Below are positions 38,101 through 46,151 of a stretch of DNA of 64,000 nucleotides, piece after piece (within the stretch, counting starts at the first letter, position 1; every line of letters begins with the position of its first letter). The stretch comes from Paracoccus aurantiacus (lineage in GTDB: Bacteria > Pseudomonadota > Alphaproteobacteria > Rhodobacterales > Rhodobacteraceae): positions 62,001-126,000 of the forward strand of contig NZ_VOPL01000006.1 in assembly GCF_007993065.1 (NCBI RefSeq), read 5' to 3'. The position numbers and the translations under genes were made by a program. Below the pieces are notes generated by a model. It saw only the letters and a list, made by a program, of their open reading frames with translations, did no database searches and was not told the DNA's origin.

Positions 38101-38128
38101 CAAGGATCAGAAGGATACGCCGCACCAT
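32111..38128 (-). CDS. tamB: Translocation and assembly module protein TamB, with an expanded repeat region
   Basis: This 2005-residue protein would bridge inner and outer membranes and work with TamA in outer-membrane protein assembly or phospholipid transport. It has an N-terminal membrane anchor (about 3-22) and a very long beta-rich body. The C-terminal TamB domain (about 1600-2005) includes LSYLLFGRGLDEIT and ends in AYERDY, with a terminal aromatic residue for Bam recognition. Residues about 545-1510 hold some ten copies of a roughly 97-residue unit (separate entry). Typical TamB proteins are 1200-1500 residues. The ATG overlaps the tamA stop by one base (TGATG). Confidence 0.93.
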   Translation of the reverse strand: MVRRILLILALVVMLPLAAPAQDGGDDVSVAELSAQVEDDKGFLTRFLQNRLSGAGRSVQIDGFQGALSSRATFQKITIADAEGPWLILHDGALQWTRSALLRGRVEIGELTAGLIEVPRRPVTGDEEPQARAEARSFNLPELPVGINIEQIRADRVVLGSPVIGEDAEITLNGSMSLAGGEGAADVVINRIDGKKGDFNFKGSFDNQSRELHVDLTLDEDPNGIFSQITRLEGRPAVTATIKGDGPLSDFAGQMQIATDGVDRINGKLTFTAAEGPDGASGNSFTLDLGGDVAALIPPDNRDFFAGDTRLSAQGWRGDSGRLEIEALNLDTDALKVAGQLATNDQNAPQKLALTVDFGEQAGANVLPVKIPFVDPPVTVLSGNLAVGYDAAQGSGWTLKGWLTEIDRDTTRISRLDLDGQGQVALGEGEALQHVDGTLGFDATGIELVSEKIQKVLGDQLGGTTSFDFTPGQVLELSGMKISGKDYSLDGALTVDGLTSGIVLSSDDLIARHDNLANLSDLAGRPLSGSAQADLAGYYQVLTGAFDLEGTVTGTDLTVNDPRLDRLLAGQSTIGLSAGRTEDGTELRELSVNAQRISLTASGNVTADQTDLVANFNMPTLADVEPSFEGALTAEARLTGPTGGRQLTVDGQATGLKTGIAALDGAFAGTSHLTAKLIEGDGSSFSLSELQLKNDQLVLDGNGTITGRDIDARFDLNFSDLAALGENFGGLLKATAEVQSQGQTRNITLTGTGTDLAVGQANLDNALSGETTFSAEVQQSGEVLNITDARVNNAQLSANAVGTVENGVANGTAQLQLGSLGALSGDWRGSLDLDAVLNQTSDGTRNIRIDGVGQNIALGGAAVDGALTGQTDISAVAVQNPNGMLELQSFDLSNPQTTANASGSLQDGAVNGTATAEIQQLAALGRGWEGSLNATATVNTDDAGTRKVAITGTGENIRLGQAQADAALTGTTNIDIAAQQGRDGAIVIERANVTNDQLNIAAEGEVSDSRTDATATATVRDLASLGLGLQGALDVDARFVDTGDGARRLTVTGEGENLALGQLGLQGDNGRTQIDIAALERDGVYTIERAEMTSDENQISAAGTVGPSGTDATAELRLGNLAKFGLGMSGALNADAVLKDDGTGSRDFTLTGTATDLALNQAGSEGALAGETRIDIRGSQAGGTITVDDAKIDHPQLNANASGVWGEGQTDLNAMLNASDLSFLGRGYGGALKAQGIVRDSGSGRSYDVTGTAQDMKLGNAQADAALAGETRLALRAVERGGRFTIDQLQAENPQISVSGDGVIGGGQTNFDATATSRDLGFLGAGYGGSVQANAQLRDQGGVQHFDVTGTGENISIGIAQIDGALRGETQFEASGTRSGGIINLDEARAGNGQLTATASGVYGGGQTDLNAQLQAGSLGFLSDGMSGSLNAQARVLDLPDGERRITAEGEANGLGIGNERADSLLGGQTRFQFAAVQGPQGFRIERVDARNGQIQILADGNPAEALNIDARLADLGIVVPGLDGQAQATGTIRQGESGTQLDIAVTAPGGTRAQIAGTLAGEATDIRMSGISDAAVANPLLRTRSVEGPVNFDLRMQGAPGLNSLTGTLNLTDGRLAEPRIGLAVDDLDLAARLDRGRIGLNIDGAINAGGSIGVTGDVDLSTGSPVLDLTARLNRAVVRDPSLYELTADGTVSVTGRAADGPLVSGTINIIEAEFRIPSTGLGGAQAIPDIIHVGDSWQTAATRAKAGLEPYGSLAAQAADLAGPAATPPANPARFNLTINAPNQIFVRGRGVDAELGGDMRLTGDARNSIPIGHLSLIRGRVDLLGKRFDLSEGLIELQGSLVPVMRLVATHSEDGITTRIIIDGDLREPDIIFESDPELPEEEVLSYLLFGRGLDEITALQAAQLANAIAVLAGRGGIGVIGNIREATGLDDLDLTMDDEGAVAVRAGKYLTRNIYTDVELNGEGKTQINLNLDVTDSLTARGSVGSDGETSIGMAYERDY
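33590..36500 (-). repeat. About ten tandem protein repeats of roughly 97 residues inside tamB
   Basis: Each unit contains a VTGTGENLxLGxAxxDxAL core, then GxTxIDI, an IxxAxxxNxQLxAxASG strand, and a G-LG-GxxGSLxAxAxV strand leading to the next. Clear cores include GTGTDLAVGQANLDNAL, GVGQNIALGGAAVDGAL, GTGENIRLGQAQADAAL, GEGENLALGQLGLQG, GTATDLALNQAGSEGAL, GTAQDMKLGNAQADAAL, GTGENISIGIAQIDGAL and GEANGLGIGNERADSLL, with two weaker ones before them. The copies are similar but not identical, so the expansion is not recent. Confidence 0.85.
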
Positions 38129-40041
38129 CAGAACGCCTGTCCCAGACCCAGATAGATCTGGATCTTGCTGTCGTTTTCGTTGCCCTCGATCGGGGTCGCC
38201 ACGTCGAAGCGGATCGGGCCGATAGGTGTGTCGTACCGCACGCCGACGCCCGCCCCGCCAAACCATTTCTTGTCGCCCTGCCAAAGATCCTCGTCCCAGA
38301 TCTGCGCTGCATCGACGAAAACCACTGCGCCGAGCTTCTCGCGCACCTGATAACGCGCCTCGACGCTGGTATTGACGATGCTTTGGCCACCGACGAAAGC
38401 GTCGTCGTCCTGCCCCTCCAGCGGCACGTGGAAGCCAAGGGATTCGTAGGGCTGGCCGCGAACGCTTCCGCCGCCGCCCGCGAAGAAAAGATAGTCGGGC
38501 GGCACTTCCAGAATGTTCGGACCGACCACGGTGCCAAACCGGCCGCGGCCCGCAAATGTCAGCTTGTCTTCGGCCATGAAGCTTCGATAGACGCGACCTT
38601 CGCCGGTGATCTGCGCGCCCGATCCGGTATCGCCGAATCCAAGGAACGGCGTCAGACCGCCCGACAACCAAAAGCCACGCTTGGCGTTCTTCATGTCGTC
38701 GCGCCGGTCCCAGGTGATGCTGCCCGGCAGCGAGATCACCTTGTAGTCATAGTAACCAGACCCGTAATTCACCCGCGTCTGGATGAAGGACAGCGCGATA
38801 TCTGCGGTCAGCCGCTCGCTGCGGATATAGTTGAAGCCGATCGAGAAGTCGGCGGTTTTGGAATAGTATTCCGGCTCGTTATCCTCGGACAGGTCGAGCG
38901 AGATATAACCCGTCGTGTCCGGGTTCAGCGTCGCCGGCCGGTCGATCCGCACGCCGAAAGAATAATCGCGCGCGTCGCCATCGGCCTTGATGTCGCTGAT
39001 CTCTGCCTCGATCCGGAAACGCTCGCCTCCGCCGAACAGGTTGCGGTGCAGCCAATAGGCCGACAGTTGCGCGCCATCGACATTCGAAAGCTCGAACGCG
39101 GCACCGATCCGCCGCAGTTTCTGTTCAACCACGGTCAGACCAACATCCATCGAGTTATCGGGGTTGAGCGTTTCCGCCTCGACCAGCGTTATCGCGGAAA
39201 AGACACCGGAACGGCGCAGGCGCTTGCGGACGTTCTCCAGTTCTTCGGGGTCGAAGCGCTGACCCTCGGGATAACCCGCAATCTTCAGCAGGCGCCGGGT
39301 GCTGAGGCGCTGGTTGCCTGTCGCGTGAAGCTGCCCGAACGTCACTGCCGGGCCGGGGTTGAGCGTGACGCTCGATTCCAGCCGCGCGACGTTGTGATCC
39401 GCGATGATCTGCTGCCCGGCAACCTCGGCTTTGGCATGACTGTCGTCGCGCCAGTCGCTGATCGCCCCCGAAGTCGCGCGTTTGATGATACCGGTTCCAG
39501 CCGTTTCCCCGACAGCATAGGCATCATCTGGCGCGGTGCCCGGTGCCAGCGGGCCAAGATCAGCACGGCCGAATTTGAAGCGCGGGCCGGGGTCAACGGC
39601 GACGACCACGTGGCCGACATAATCCGGCGCATCAAGCGGCGCGATCTGCGACGCCTCGATGCCATCAAGCGTGATATTGATGATCGCCGAGAAGTAGCCC
39701 TCGTCATAAAGAACGCCAAGGATGCGCGCGTAATCGCCACGGGCTGCCGCCAGCACGTCCTGCCCGGTCGCCCGATCCTCCTCCAGCGCGCCATTGATCA
39801 GGGATGCGTTGCGCAGCGGCTTTTTCAGATCCTCGTCGCCGTCTATGACAACAAAATCAAGCTGCACAGGCGGGCCCAGAACAACGCCATCTTCGGTTGT
39901 GACGGGTTGTTCACGCTTGCCGAAAAGACGCGAAAGGCCAGCGAACGGGTTAGAGGACGAAGCAGATTGCGCTGCCGCCTGCACGACCAATGTGGTCGCC
40001 AGACCCATAGCTATGACGGCCACCCTACCGCGTCGATGCAT
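38128..40041 (-). CDS. tamA: Outer-membrane Omp85-family protein TamA
   Basis: This 637-residue protein has a signal peptide (ending AQA near residue 24), POTRA domains (about 50-300) and a C-terminal 16-strand barrel. The barrel carries GGGGSVRGQPYESLG near residue 530, the VRGY/F-like lid-lock loop of Omp85 proteins, and ends in a terminal Phe. ATG 40041 follows GAGGGG at 5 bases, favoured over GTG 40044. It forms a two-gene operon with tamB. A perfect DnaA box lies about 20 bases upstream. Confidence 0.93.
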   Translation of the reverse strand: MHRRGRVAVIAMGLATTLVVQAAAQSASSSNPFAGLSRLFGKREQPVTTEDGVVLGPPVQLDFVVIDGDEDLKKPLRNASLINGALEEDRATGQDVLAAARGDYARILGVLYDEGYFSAIINITLDGIEASQIAPLDAPDYVGHVVVAVDPGPRFKFGRADLGPLAPGTAPDDAYAVGETAGTGIIKRATSGAISDWRDDSHAKAEVAGQQIIADHNVARLESSVTLNPGPAVTFGQLHATGNQRLSTRRLLKIAGYPEGQRFDPEELENVRKRLRRSGVFSAITLVEAETLNPDNSMDVGLTVVEQKLRRIGAAFELSNVDGAQLSAYWLHRNLFGGGERFRIEAEISDIKADGDARDYSFGVRIDRPATLNPDTTGYISLDLSEDNEPEYYSKTADFSIGFNYIRSERLTADIALSFIQTRVNYGSGYYDYKVISLPGSITWDRRDDMKNAKRGFWLSGGLTPFLGFGDTGSGAQITGEGRVYRSFMAEDKLTFAGRGRFGTVVGPNILEVPPDYLFFAGGGGSVRGQPYESLGFHVPLEGQDDDAFVGGQSIVNTSVEARYQVREKLGAVVFVDAAQIWDEDLWQGDKKWFGGAGVGVRYDTPIGPIRFDVATPIEGNENDSKIQIYLGLGQAF

Positions 40042-40059
40042 CACCGCCCCTCTTGCCCT

Positions 40060-40068
40060 TGTGGATAA
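40060..40068 (-). promoter_or_regulatory. Perfect DnaA box upstream of tamA
   Basis: TGTGGATAA on the plus strand is TTATCCACA on the minus strand, the strong DnaA-box consensus, 19 bases before the tamA start. It is isolated, 16.5 kb from the proposed oriC. Chance occurrence is possible for a 9-mer. Confidence 0.4.
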
Positions 40069-40100
40069 CTTTTTGCAGCATCCGAAGAGAAAAGCCAGAG

Positions 40101-40115
40101 AGGGTGAGCCGCACC
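40101..40115 (-). terminator. Possible stem-loop downstream of glk
   Basis: GGGTG and CACCC form a 5-base-pair stem with a 5-base loop, 11 bases past the glk stop on the minus strand. There is no clear T tract directly after it. Confidence 0.3.
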
Positions 40116-40125
40116 CATTAAAAAA

Positions 40126-41052
40126 TCATGTGATCGCGGTAAGGCAGCCCTGCAATGCAGCCATATCGTCGCGGATCAGCAACAGTGGCGTATTTTCCGG
40201 GATGTGCCGCATATAAGGCTCGGCCAGAAATGCCTCCTCAAGCCTTTCGGTCCGGTGTGCGAAGCTGCGCGCGACCGAGCCGGCGAGATACATCCCCTCA
40301 AGCGGCATGAAGCGAAGCGAAAGCTCTCGCAGAAGAAGGCCGAACAGTTCGGTGAACAGGCGATAGGTTTCCTCGGCCTGCGCGTCACCCTGCATGGCAG
40401 CGGTCGAAATCGCCTCGGCCCGGTCGACGCGCACGCCATGCAACGCGTGGTGCATATGTGCCAGACCACGCCCGGCAAAGGTTTCCTCGGTCGAGAAGAA
40501 GGTGGGCATCGCGTCCGCGCCGACACGCTCGCGCAGGCGCTCGGCGATATTGGCAGGCAGGCTGGTATGGCCTTCCTCGGCCTCGCGGCAAAGCACGCCG
40601 CCGCCGGGCAGGTCGTGGACCGCACAGACATTGAACCCGGTTCCGGCCCCGACCACCAGCGATTGCCCGTTCAGCGCCCGATGCGCGGGGGCATTGCGCA
40701 GCACCGATACCCCGTCCGGCCCCAACCTAGTCGAGGCATAGCCCAGCGCCATGAGATCATTGATAAGCCGCACATGATCGGCGTCCGTAAGCCGCGCCAG
40801 ACGCTCTTCCGAGAAATCCCAGTCCCGGTTGGTCAGCTCGGCTTTGCCGCCCGATACGGGCCCGGCAACCGCAACGCAGACGGCGCTTAGCCGCGGGTTA
40901 TCCTGCTCGGCCAGAAAGGTCTGCACGACCTTGTCGAAGCTGTCGTAATCGTCGCCGCGATAGCGTGTGATGCTTTCCTCGTCGATCACACCATTGCGTG
41001 CCAGCGCCAATCGCGCATTCGTCCCGCCAACATCGGCCAGAAGCATCGCCAT
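40126..41052 (-). CDS. glk: Glucokinase
   Basis: This 308-residue ROK-unrelated, Glk-type hexokinase phosphorylates glucose with ATP. The phosphate-binding [14 protein letters not shown] begins at residue 3. AVAGPV near 60, LTNRDW near 72, [11 protein letters not shown] near 97 and VVGAGTGFN near 135 are family motifs; the catalytic Asp is in NDLMAL. The glucose-binding EEGH follows near 160. ATG 41052, 4 bases after GGGGGA, is favoured over ATG 41064. It is divergent from ahcY. Confidence 0.91.
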   Translation of the reverse strand: MAMLLADVGGTNARLALARNGVIDEESITRYRGDDYDSFDKVVQTFLAEQDNPRLSAVCVAVAGPVSGGKAELTNRDWDFSEERLARLTDADHVRLINDLMALGYASTRLGPDGVSVLRNAPAHRALNGQSLVVGAGTGFNVCAVHDLPGGGVLCREAEEGHTSLPANIAERLRERVGADAMPTFFSTEETFAGRGLAHMHHALHGVRVDRAEAISTAAMQGDAQAEETYRLFTELFGLLLRELSLRFMPLEGMYLAGSVARSFAHRTERLEEAFLAEPYMRHIPENTPLLLIRDDMAALQGCLTAIT

Positions 41053-41145
41053 TGCGTCCCCCATCCTTGCTTACCTTGCGATACGTCAGCGCGCACGAGC
41101 GTGCAAGCGGCGCTGTTCATTGAATATTCACAGTGCGGATGCTAT

Positions 41146-41170
41146 GGCCCTTTCCATCACCTGAAGGGCC
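41146..41170 (+). promoter_or_regulatory. Hairpin overlapping the ahcY ribosome-binding site
   Basis: GGCCCTT (41146-41152) pairs perfectly with AAGGGCC (41164-41170) around the loop TCCATCACCTG; the ATG of ahcY begins at 41176. The only ribosome-binding-site candidate, AAGGG, is the 3' arm of the stem, so folding would block initiation. This is a candidate translational switch or attenuator; it does not match the SAM/SAH riboswitch consensus I know. Confidence 0.5.
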
Positions 41171-41175
41171 TTCCC

Positions 41176-42567
41176 ATGACAGATTACATCATCAAGGACA
41201 TCTCTCTGGCCGATTTTGGCCGGAAAGAGCTGGACATCGCCGAAACCGAGATGCCGGGCCTGATGGCACTGCGCGCAGAATACGGCGATGCGAAGCCGCT
41301 GAACGGCGCGCGGATCGCCGGCAGTCTGCACATGACCGTTCAGACCGCCGTGCTGATCGAAACGCTGACTGCGCTGGGCGCCGATGTCCGGTGGGCGTCC
41401 TGCAACATCTATTCGACGCAGGACCATGCGGCGGCTGCCATTGCGGCGACGGGCGTGCCGGTCTTCGCCGTCAAAGGTGAAACGCTGGCGGAATACTGGG
41501 CCTATACCGACCAGATCTTCCAGTTCCCCGACGGCACGGCGAATATGATCCTGGACGATGGCGGCGACGCGACCCTGTATATCCTGCTGGGCGCACGGGT
41601 CGAAGCGGGCGAGGCAGGGCTGATCGAAACCCCCACCAGCGAGGAAGAAGAGGCACTTTTCGCCCAGATCAAGAAGCGTCTGGCCCAAAGCCCCGGCTGG
41701 TTCGCGAAACAGCGCGATGCCCTGAAAGGCGTCAGCGAAGAAACAACGACGGGCGTGCATCGCCTGTATGATCTGCACAAGAAGGGCCTGCTGCCCTTCC
41801 CGGCGATCAACGTCAACGATTCCGTCACCAAATCGAAGTTCGACAACAAATATGGCTGCAAGGAATCGCTGGTTGACGGCATCCGCCGCGCCACCGATGT
41901 GATGCTGGCGGGCAAGGTCGCGGTCGTCTGCGGCTATGGTGATGTGGGCAAGGGTTCGGCGGCATCGCTGGCTGGTGCTGGCGCGCGCGTGAAGGTCACG
42001 GAAGTCGATCCGATCTGCGCCCTGCAGGCTGCCATGGACGGGTTCGAGGTGGTAACGCTGGAAGATGTCGCGGGCAGCGCCGACATCTTCGTGACCACGA
42101 CCGGCAACAAGGACGTGATCCGGCTGGAACATATGCGCCAGATGAAGGACATGGCCATCGTCGGCAATATCGGCCATTTCGACAACGAAATTCAGGTTGC
42201 CGCATTGCGCAACCACAAATGGACCAACGTCAAGGATCAGGTGGACATGATCGAAATGCCCTCGGGCAATCGCATCATCCTGCTGTCGCAGGGGCGCCTG
42301 CTGAACCTTGGGAACGCGACCGGACATCCCAGCTTCGTCATGTCGGCCAGCTTTACCAATCAGGTTCTGGCCCAGATCGAGCTGTTCACCAAAGGTGATG
42401 ACTATGCCCCCGGCGTTTACATTCTGCCCAAGCATCTGGATGAAAAGGTGGCCATGCTGCATCTGGACAAGGTGGGCGCAAAGCTGACCAAACTGTCGTC
42501 CGAGCAGGCCGACTATATCGGCGTCCCGCAGGCAGGCCCCTTCAAATCCGACCATTACCGGTATTGA
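41176..42567 (+). CDS. ahcY: Adenosylhomocysteinase (S-adenosylhomocysteine hydrolase)
   Basis: This 463-residue NAD-dependent enzyme splits S-adenosylhomocysteine into adenosine and homocysteine, clearing the product inhibitor of methyltransferases. [19 protein letters not shown] (about 75-93) and the NAD-binding [17 protein letters not shown] (about 245-261) are diagnostic. The C-terminal SDHYRY is the conserved cofactor-contacting end. It is followed 5 bases later by metK, so the two steps of the methyl cycle are made together. The start at 41176 matches the family N-terminus; longer upstream frames are not conserved. Confidence 0.97.
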   Translation: MTDYIIKDISLADFGRKELDIAETEMPGLMALRAEYGDAKPLNGARIAGSLHMTVQTAVLIETLTALGADVRWASCNIYSTQDHAAAAIAATGVPVFAVKGETLAEYWAYTDQIFQFPDGTANMILDDGGDATLYILLGARVEAGEAGLIETPTSEEEEALFAQIKKRLAQSPGWFAKQRDALKGVSEETTTGVHRLYDLHKKGLLPFPAINVNDSVTKSKFDNKYGCKESLVDGIRRATDVMLAGKVAVVCGYGDVGKGSAASLAGAGARVKVTEVDPICALQAAMDGFEVVTLEDVAGSADIFVTTTGNKDVIRLEHMRQMKDMAIVGNIGHFDNEIQVAALRNHKWTNVKDQVDMIEMPSGNRIILLSQGRLLNLGNATGHPSFVMSASFTNQVLAQIELFTKGDDYAPGVYILPKHLDEKVAMLHLDKVGAKLTKLSSEQADYIGVPQAGPFKSDHYRY

Positions 42568-42572
42568 GAAAT

Positions 42573-43760
42573 ATGAGCGAATACAACATCTTCACCTCGG
42601 AATCCGTGTCCGAGGGCCACCCCGACAAGATCGCCGACCAGATTTCCGACGCGGTTCTGGACGCCATCATCGCCGAAGACCCGCGCGCCCGCGTGGCCTG
42701 CGAAACGATGGTCAAGACCGGCGTCGCGATCATCTCGGGCGAGATCACGACAAGTGCCTGGGTCGACCTGGAAAGCATCGTCCGGGACGTCATCAACGAT
42801 ATCGGCTATACCTCGTCGGAAGTCGGCTTTGACGGCGCAACCTGTTCGGTCATCAATATCATCGGCAAGCAGTCGCCAGAGATCAATCAGGGCGTCGACC
42901 GCGCCACGATCGAGGAACAGGGCGCCGGCGATCAGGGTCTGATGTTCGGGTATGCTTCGGATGAAACCAACGTTCTGATGCCTGCGCCGATCACCTATGC
43001 GCACCGTCTGGTGCAGCGTCAGGCACAAGTGCGCCGTGACGGCACGCTGGGCTGGCTGCGTCCCGACGCAAAATCTCAAATCACCTTCCGCTACGACGAA
43101 AACGGACAGCCGGTCGGGGTCGACGCGGTCGTGCTGTCAACACAGCACAGCCCCGAAATCGGGCTGGAAGAACTTCGAGAGGCGGTGATCGAAGAAATCA
43201 TCAAGCCGGTGCTTCCGGGCGAATGGCTTTCGGGCGACACGAAATACTTCATCAATCCGACAGGCAAGTTCGTCATCGGTGGCCCGGTCGGCGATTGCGG
43301 CCTGACGGGGCGCAAGATCATCGTCGACAGCTATGGCGGCATGGCCCGCCACGGCGGCGGCGCATTTTCCGGCAAGGACCCCAGCAAGGTGGACCGTTCC
43401 GCCGCCTATGCCGGCCGCTGGGTCGCCAAAAATATCGTCGCGGCAGGGCTCGCGAAGCGCTGCGAGATTCAGGTGAGTTATGCCATCGGCGTTGCAGAGC
43501 CGACCTCTATTTCGATCAACTGCTTCGGCACGGAGACGGTCCCAGCCGAAAAGATCGTGGCAGCGGTTCGCGAGGTTTTCGACTTGCGGCCCTTCGCCAT
43601 CATCCGCGAACTGGACCTGCTGCACCCGATCTATCGCGCGACATCGACATATGGCCATTTCGGCAAAGAGCCCGTTGATATCAGCTATGCAGGGCAAACC
43701 AATCGCGGTTTCACATGGGAAGACACCTCTCGTGCTGCCGCACTGAAGGCCGCGATCTGA
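42573..43760 (+). CDS. metK: S-adenosylmethionine synthetase
   Basis: This 395-residue enzyme makes S-adenosylmethionine from ATP and methionine. Key motifs are [20 protein letters not shown] (residues 7-26), [12 protein letters not shown] (about 117-128), and the phosphate-binding [19 protein letters not shown] (about 266-284). The start at 42573 lies 5 bases after the ahcY stop; there is no strong independent ribosome-binding site, which suggests translational coupling. In many Rhodobacterales metK carries its own SAM/SAH riboswitch; here there is no room for one. Confidence 0.97.
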   Translation: MSEYNIFTSESVSEGHPDKIADQISDAVLDAIIAEDPRARVACETMVKTGVAIISGEITTSAWVDLESIVRDVINDIGYTSSEVGFDGATCSVINIIGKQSPEINQGVDRATIEEQGAGDQGLMFGYASDETNVLMPAPITYAHRLVQRQAQVRRDGTLGWLRPDAKSQITFRYDENGQPVGVDAVVLSTQHSPEIGLEELREAVIEEIIKPVLPGEWLSGDTKYFINPTGKFVIGGPVGDCGLTGRKIIVDSYGGMARHGGGAFSGKDPSKVDRSAAYAGRWVAKNIVAAGLAKRCEIQVSYAIGVAEPTSISINCFGTETVPAEKIVAAVREVFDLRPFAIIRELDLLHPIYRATSTYGHFGKEPVDISYAGQTNRGFTWEDTSRAAALKAAI

Positions 43761-43783
43761 TCCTGGCTGGACTCAAGATTGCC

Positions 43784-43816
43784 AAAAGGGGCGGCTCCGC
43801 CGGAGCCGCCCCTTTT
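43784..43816. terminator. Strong bidirectional terminator between metK and clpP
   Basis: A perfect 15-base-pair stem runs from AAAAGGGGCGGCTCC to its complement around a GCC loop. The stem begins with four A and ends with four T, so it can stop transcription from both converging genes. It is the clearest intrinsic terminator in the window. Confidence 0.92.
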
Positions 43817-43835
43817 CTTCTGTATTCAGCACTGC

Positions 43836-44459
43836 TTACTTGAGTTCGTCAATCGAGGTGATGACCTTGCCAAGCAGCCCGTAATCCAGCGCTTCCTGCG
43901 TGTTCAGCCAGAAATCGCGCTGCGTATCCTCCTCGATCCGCTCGACGCTCTGGCCGGTCGCATCAGCAAAAATCTGATTCAGCCGCTCGCGCATGATGCG
44001 GACCTGTTCGGCCTGGATCATCATGTCCGACGAGGTTCCGCGTATCCCGCCTGAGGGCTGGTGCAGCAGAAAGCGCGTATTCGGCAGGCAGTAGCGGTTT
44101 TCCTTGCTTGCGCCGACAAAAATCAGCGCACCCGCCGACGCCACCCAGCCAGAGCCGATGCAGCGCACGGTCGGGCGAATGAACTTGATGACGTCATGGA
44201 TCATGTCACCGGATTCGACATGGCCACCGGGCGACGAAATCAGCATGTTGATCGGCGCATCGCCGTCTTCGGCAAGCGCGAGAAGATGCGCGACCGTCCG
44301 CTGTGCCAGCTTGTCATTGATCTCGCCGGCAACGATCACGTTGCGCGACTTGAAATACAACTTGCCGATATTGGCCGCATCGGGCAGGCCAAGGCCTTGT
44401 TCCGACTGGGCTTCTTCGCGCTCTTCTTCGTCTTCGTCGTCCAGAACGAATTTCGGCAT
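43836..44459 (-). CDS. clpP: ATP-dependent Clp protease proteolytic subunit
   Basis: This 207-residue serine protease assembles as a tetradecameric barrel and works with an AAA+ unfoldase. The catalytic triad is Ser108 (WVASAGAL), His133 (LLHQPSGG) and Asp182 (TQRDFW). ISSPGG (74-79) is the oxyanion region. An N-terminal acidic stretch, DDEDEEEREE (7-16), precedes the protease domain and is not usual in the main ClpP. No clpX or clpA follows, and the preceding genes are grpE and hrcA, so it may be a secondary ClpP. GAGG precedes the ATG. Confidence 0.9.
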   Translation of the reverse strand: MPKFVLDDEDEEEREEAQSEQGLGLPDAANIGKLYFKSRNVIVAGEINDKLAQRTVAHLLALAEDGDAPINMLISSPGGHVESGDMIHDVIKFIRPTVRCIGSGWVASAGALIFVGASKENRYCLPNTRFLLHQPSGGIRGTSSDMMIQAEQVRIMRERLNQIFADATGQSVERIEEDTQRDFWLNTQEALDYGLLGKVITSIDELK

Positions 44460-44491
44460 GGTATCCTCTTGGTTGAAAAATCGTGACCGGG

Positions 44492-45037
44492 TCAGTTCGG
44501 TTTGAACGAACTGACGCCGACCTTGGCGGGCCGCAGAAGGCGGTCATGGATCATGAAGCCCGGCTCCATCAGCTGAATGATCTCGCCGGCGGTCGTATTG
44601 GGCAACGGGGCTTCGAACATCGCTTCATGAAGCTGCGGGTCAAAACGCGTGCCGACCTCTGGGCGCAATACGGTAATGCCGTGCTTGCCGAACACGTTTC
44701 CAAGCTCTCTCAGCGTCAGCTCCACCCCTTCCAGCAGGGCCGCGTTCGCCCCGCGCTGGTCGTCAGGCACGGCACCGATTGCACGATGCAGGTGGTCGTA
44801 AACCGGCAGCAGGTCGCGGGCGAGTCGCGAGCCACCGTACTGTTCGGCGTCACGACGCTCTTTGTCGGCACGCTTCCGGGCATTTTCGGCGTCGGCGAGC
44901 GCGCGCATGAAGCGGTCGCGAAACTCGTCACGCTCTGCGATCAGGCGTTCTGTCTCGCTTTCCGCATCGGCGAGGGGGTCCATGAAATCCTCGTCAAGGG
45001 GCAGGTCTTCGGGGTTTTGCTCGCTCATCCTCTTCAT
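44492..45037 (-). CDS. grpE: Nucleotide exchange factor GrpE
   Basis: This 181-residue cochaperone releases ADP from DnaK. A charged N-terminal coiled coil (about 30-90, with RERDEFRDRFMRALADAENARKR-type heptads) is followed by the beta domain with VFGKHGITVLRP and a C-terminal HEAMFEAPLPNTTAGEI segment that matches GrpE. Its start overlaps the hrcA stop by 4 bases. ATGs at 45037 and 45028 are both plausible starts, each with a purine-rich site. Confidence 0.93.
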   Translation of the reverse strand: MKRMSEQNPEDLPLDEDFMDPLADAESETERLIAERDEFRDRFMRALADAENARKRADKERRDAEQYGGSRLARDLLPVYDHLHRAIGAVPDDQRGANAALLEGVELTLRELGNVFGKHGITVLRPEVGTRFDPQLHEAMFEAPLPNTTAGEIIQLMEPGFMIHDRLLRPAKVGVSSFKPN

Positions 45038-46089
45038 CCTTTCGGGTCGGACAGGATGCGTCCGACCAGCTGTGCCGTATAGTCCACGATGGGCACGATG
45101 CGACCGTAATTCAGCCGTGTCGGCCCGATCACGCCCACTGCGCCAATAATCTTTCGGTCGGAATTCATATAGGGAGAAACCACCAGAGAGGAACCCGAAA
45201 GTGAAAAAAGCTTGTTTTCCGACCCGATAAACACACGCACACCTTCGCCCCCCTCGGTCAGCTCCAGGAACTGGGCGATGTCGCGCTTGCGTTCGAGGTC
45301 GTCGAACAGCTCCCGGACACGGTCGAGATCGGCGGCTTCCTCGGCAAGCAGATTGGCGCGGCCGCGAACGATAAGCCGCGCGTTTGAGTCACTGCTTTCC
45401 CAGGTGGCAAAGCCCTGTTCGATCAGCTCGGCGGCGAGCGTATCTATCTCCTGCCGCCGCTCTTTTATGTCGCGCCCCATCTGGGCGCGCAGCTCGCTGA
45501 GCGTACGGCCCTCGGCGCGAGAGTTCAGGAAGTTGCCTGCCTCGCGCATTGATGAAGGCGTCTGGCCCGGTGGCGGCGTGAATACCCGGTTCTCGACCTG
45601 GCCGTCCGAAAACACGAGCACAACGAGCGCACGGTCATGCGCGAGACTGACGAATTCGATATGGCGGATCGGCGCTTCGTGCTTGGGCGTCAGAACGAGG
45701 CTTGCGCCCTGTGTCATCGTGGACAACGCGCCGCCCACCCGGTCAAGAAGTGCGCCGACATCCGGGGCGCCATTGCCCAAAGTCTGCTCGATCATCTCAC
45801 GGTCGGTGGGGGCTACCGGGTCAACTTCCATCAGGCCGTCGACAAAAAGGCGAAGCCCGGTCTGTGTCGGCCGGCGACCGGCAGAGATGTGGGGCGCGTC
45901 AAGAAGACCAAGCGATTCCAGGTCCTGCATCACGTTCCGGATTGTCGCGGGGCTGACCTTTGCCGACATCTCACGTGTCAGCGTCCGAGAGCCGACCGGC
46001 TCTCCGGTCAGAAGGTATGCCTCTACCACGCGGCGGAACACCTCGCGCGAGCGGTCGTTCAGTTCGTCAAGTAAATGCCTGTTCGTCAT
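45034..46089 (-). CDS. hrcA: Heat-inducible transcription repressor HrcA
   Basis: This 351-residue repressor normally binds CIRCE elements upstream of groESL and sometimes dnaK. The N-terminal winged helix (about 1-80) has GSRTL and [30 protein letters not shown], split across residues 28-60. The C-terminal domain ends in [20 protein letters not shown] choose ATG 46089 ([13 protein letters not shown]) as the usual HrcA start; ATG 46113 is also possible. No CIRCE inverted repeat is visible upstream, so it is not obviously self-regulated. It is the first gene of hrcA-grpE-clpP. Confidence 0.92.
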   Translation of the reverse strand: MTNRHLLDELNDRSREVFRRVVEAYLLTGEPVGSRTLTREMSAKVSPATIRNVMQDLESLGLLDAPHISAGRRPTQTGLRLFVDGLMEVDPVAPTDREMIEQTLGNGAPDVGALLDRVGGALSTMTQGASLVLTPKHEAPIRHIEFVSLAHDRALVVLVFSDGQVENRVFTPPPGQTPSSMREAGNFLNSRAEGRTLSELRAQMGRDIKERRQEIDTLAAELIEQGFATWESSDSNARLIVRGRANLLAEEAADLDRVRELFDDLERKRDIAQFLELTEGGEGVRVFIGSENKLFSLSGSSLVVSPYMNSDRKIIGAVGVIGPTRLNYGRIVPIVDYTAQLVGRILSDPKG

Positions 46090-46151
46090 GCGGGCTTGCG
46101 TCCGTCCTTTCATGGCCTGTATCTGAACGCCGAATGATGAAAGGAAATCCG

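Noticed and set aside
41128..42555. A 475-codon minus-strand frame opposite ahcY
   Set aside because: ahcY is fully conserved on the plus strand; the antisense product resembles nothing and lacks a start signal.
42565..42575. SAM/SAH riboswitch ahead of metK, as found in other Rhodobacterales
   Set aside because: Only 5 bases lie between the ahcY stop and the metK start, too few for the roughly 50-base motif; the ahcY leader hairpin does not match the consensus either.
46090..46151. CIRCE element for HrcA self-control
   Set aside because: No TTAGCACTC-N9-GAGTGCTAA palindrome or close variant is present between hrcA and rph.
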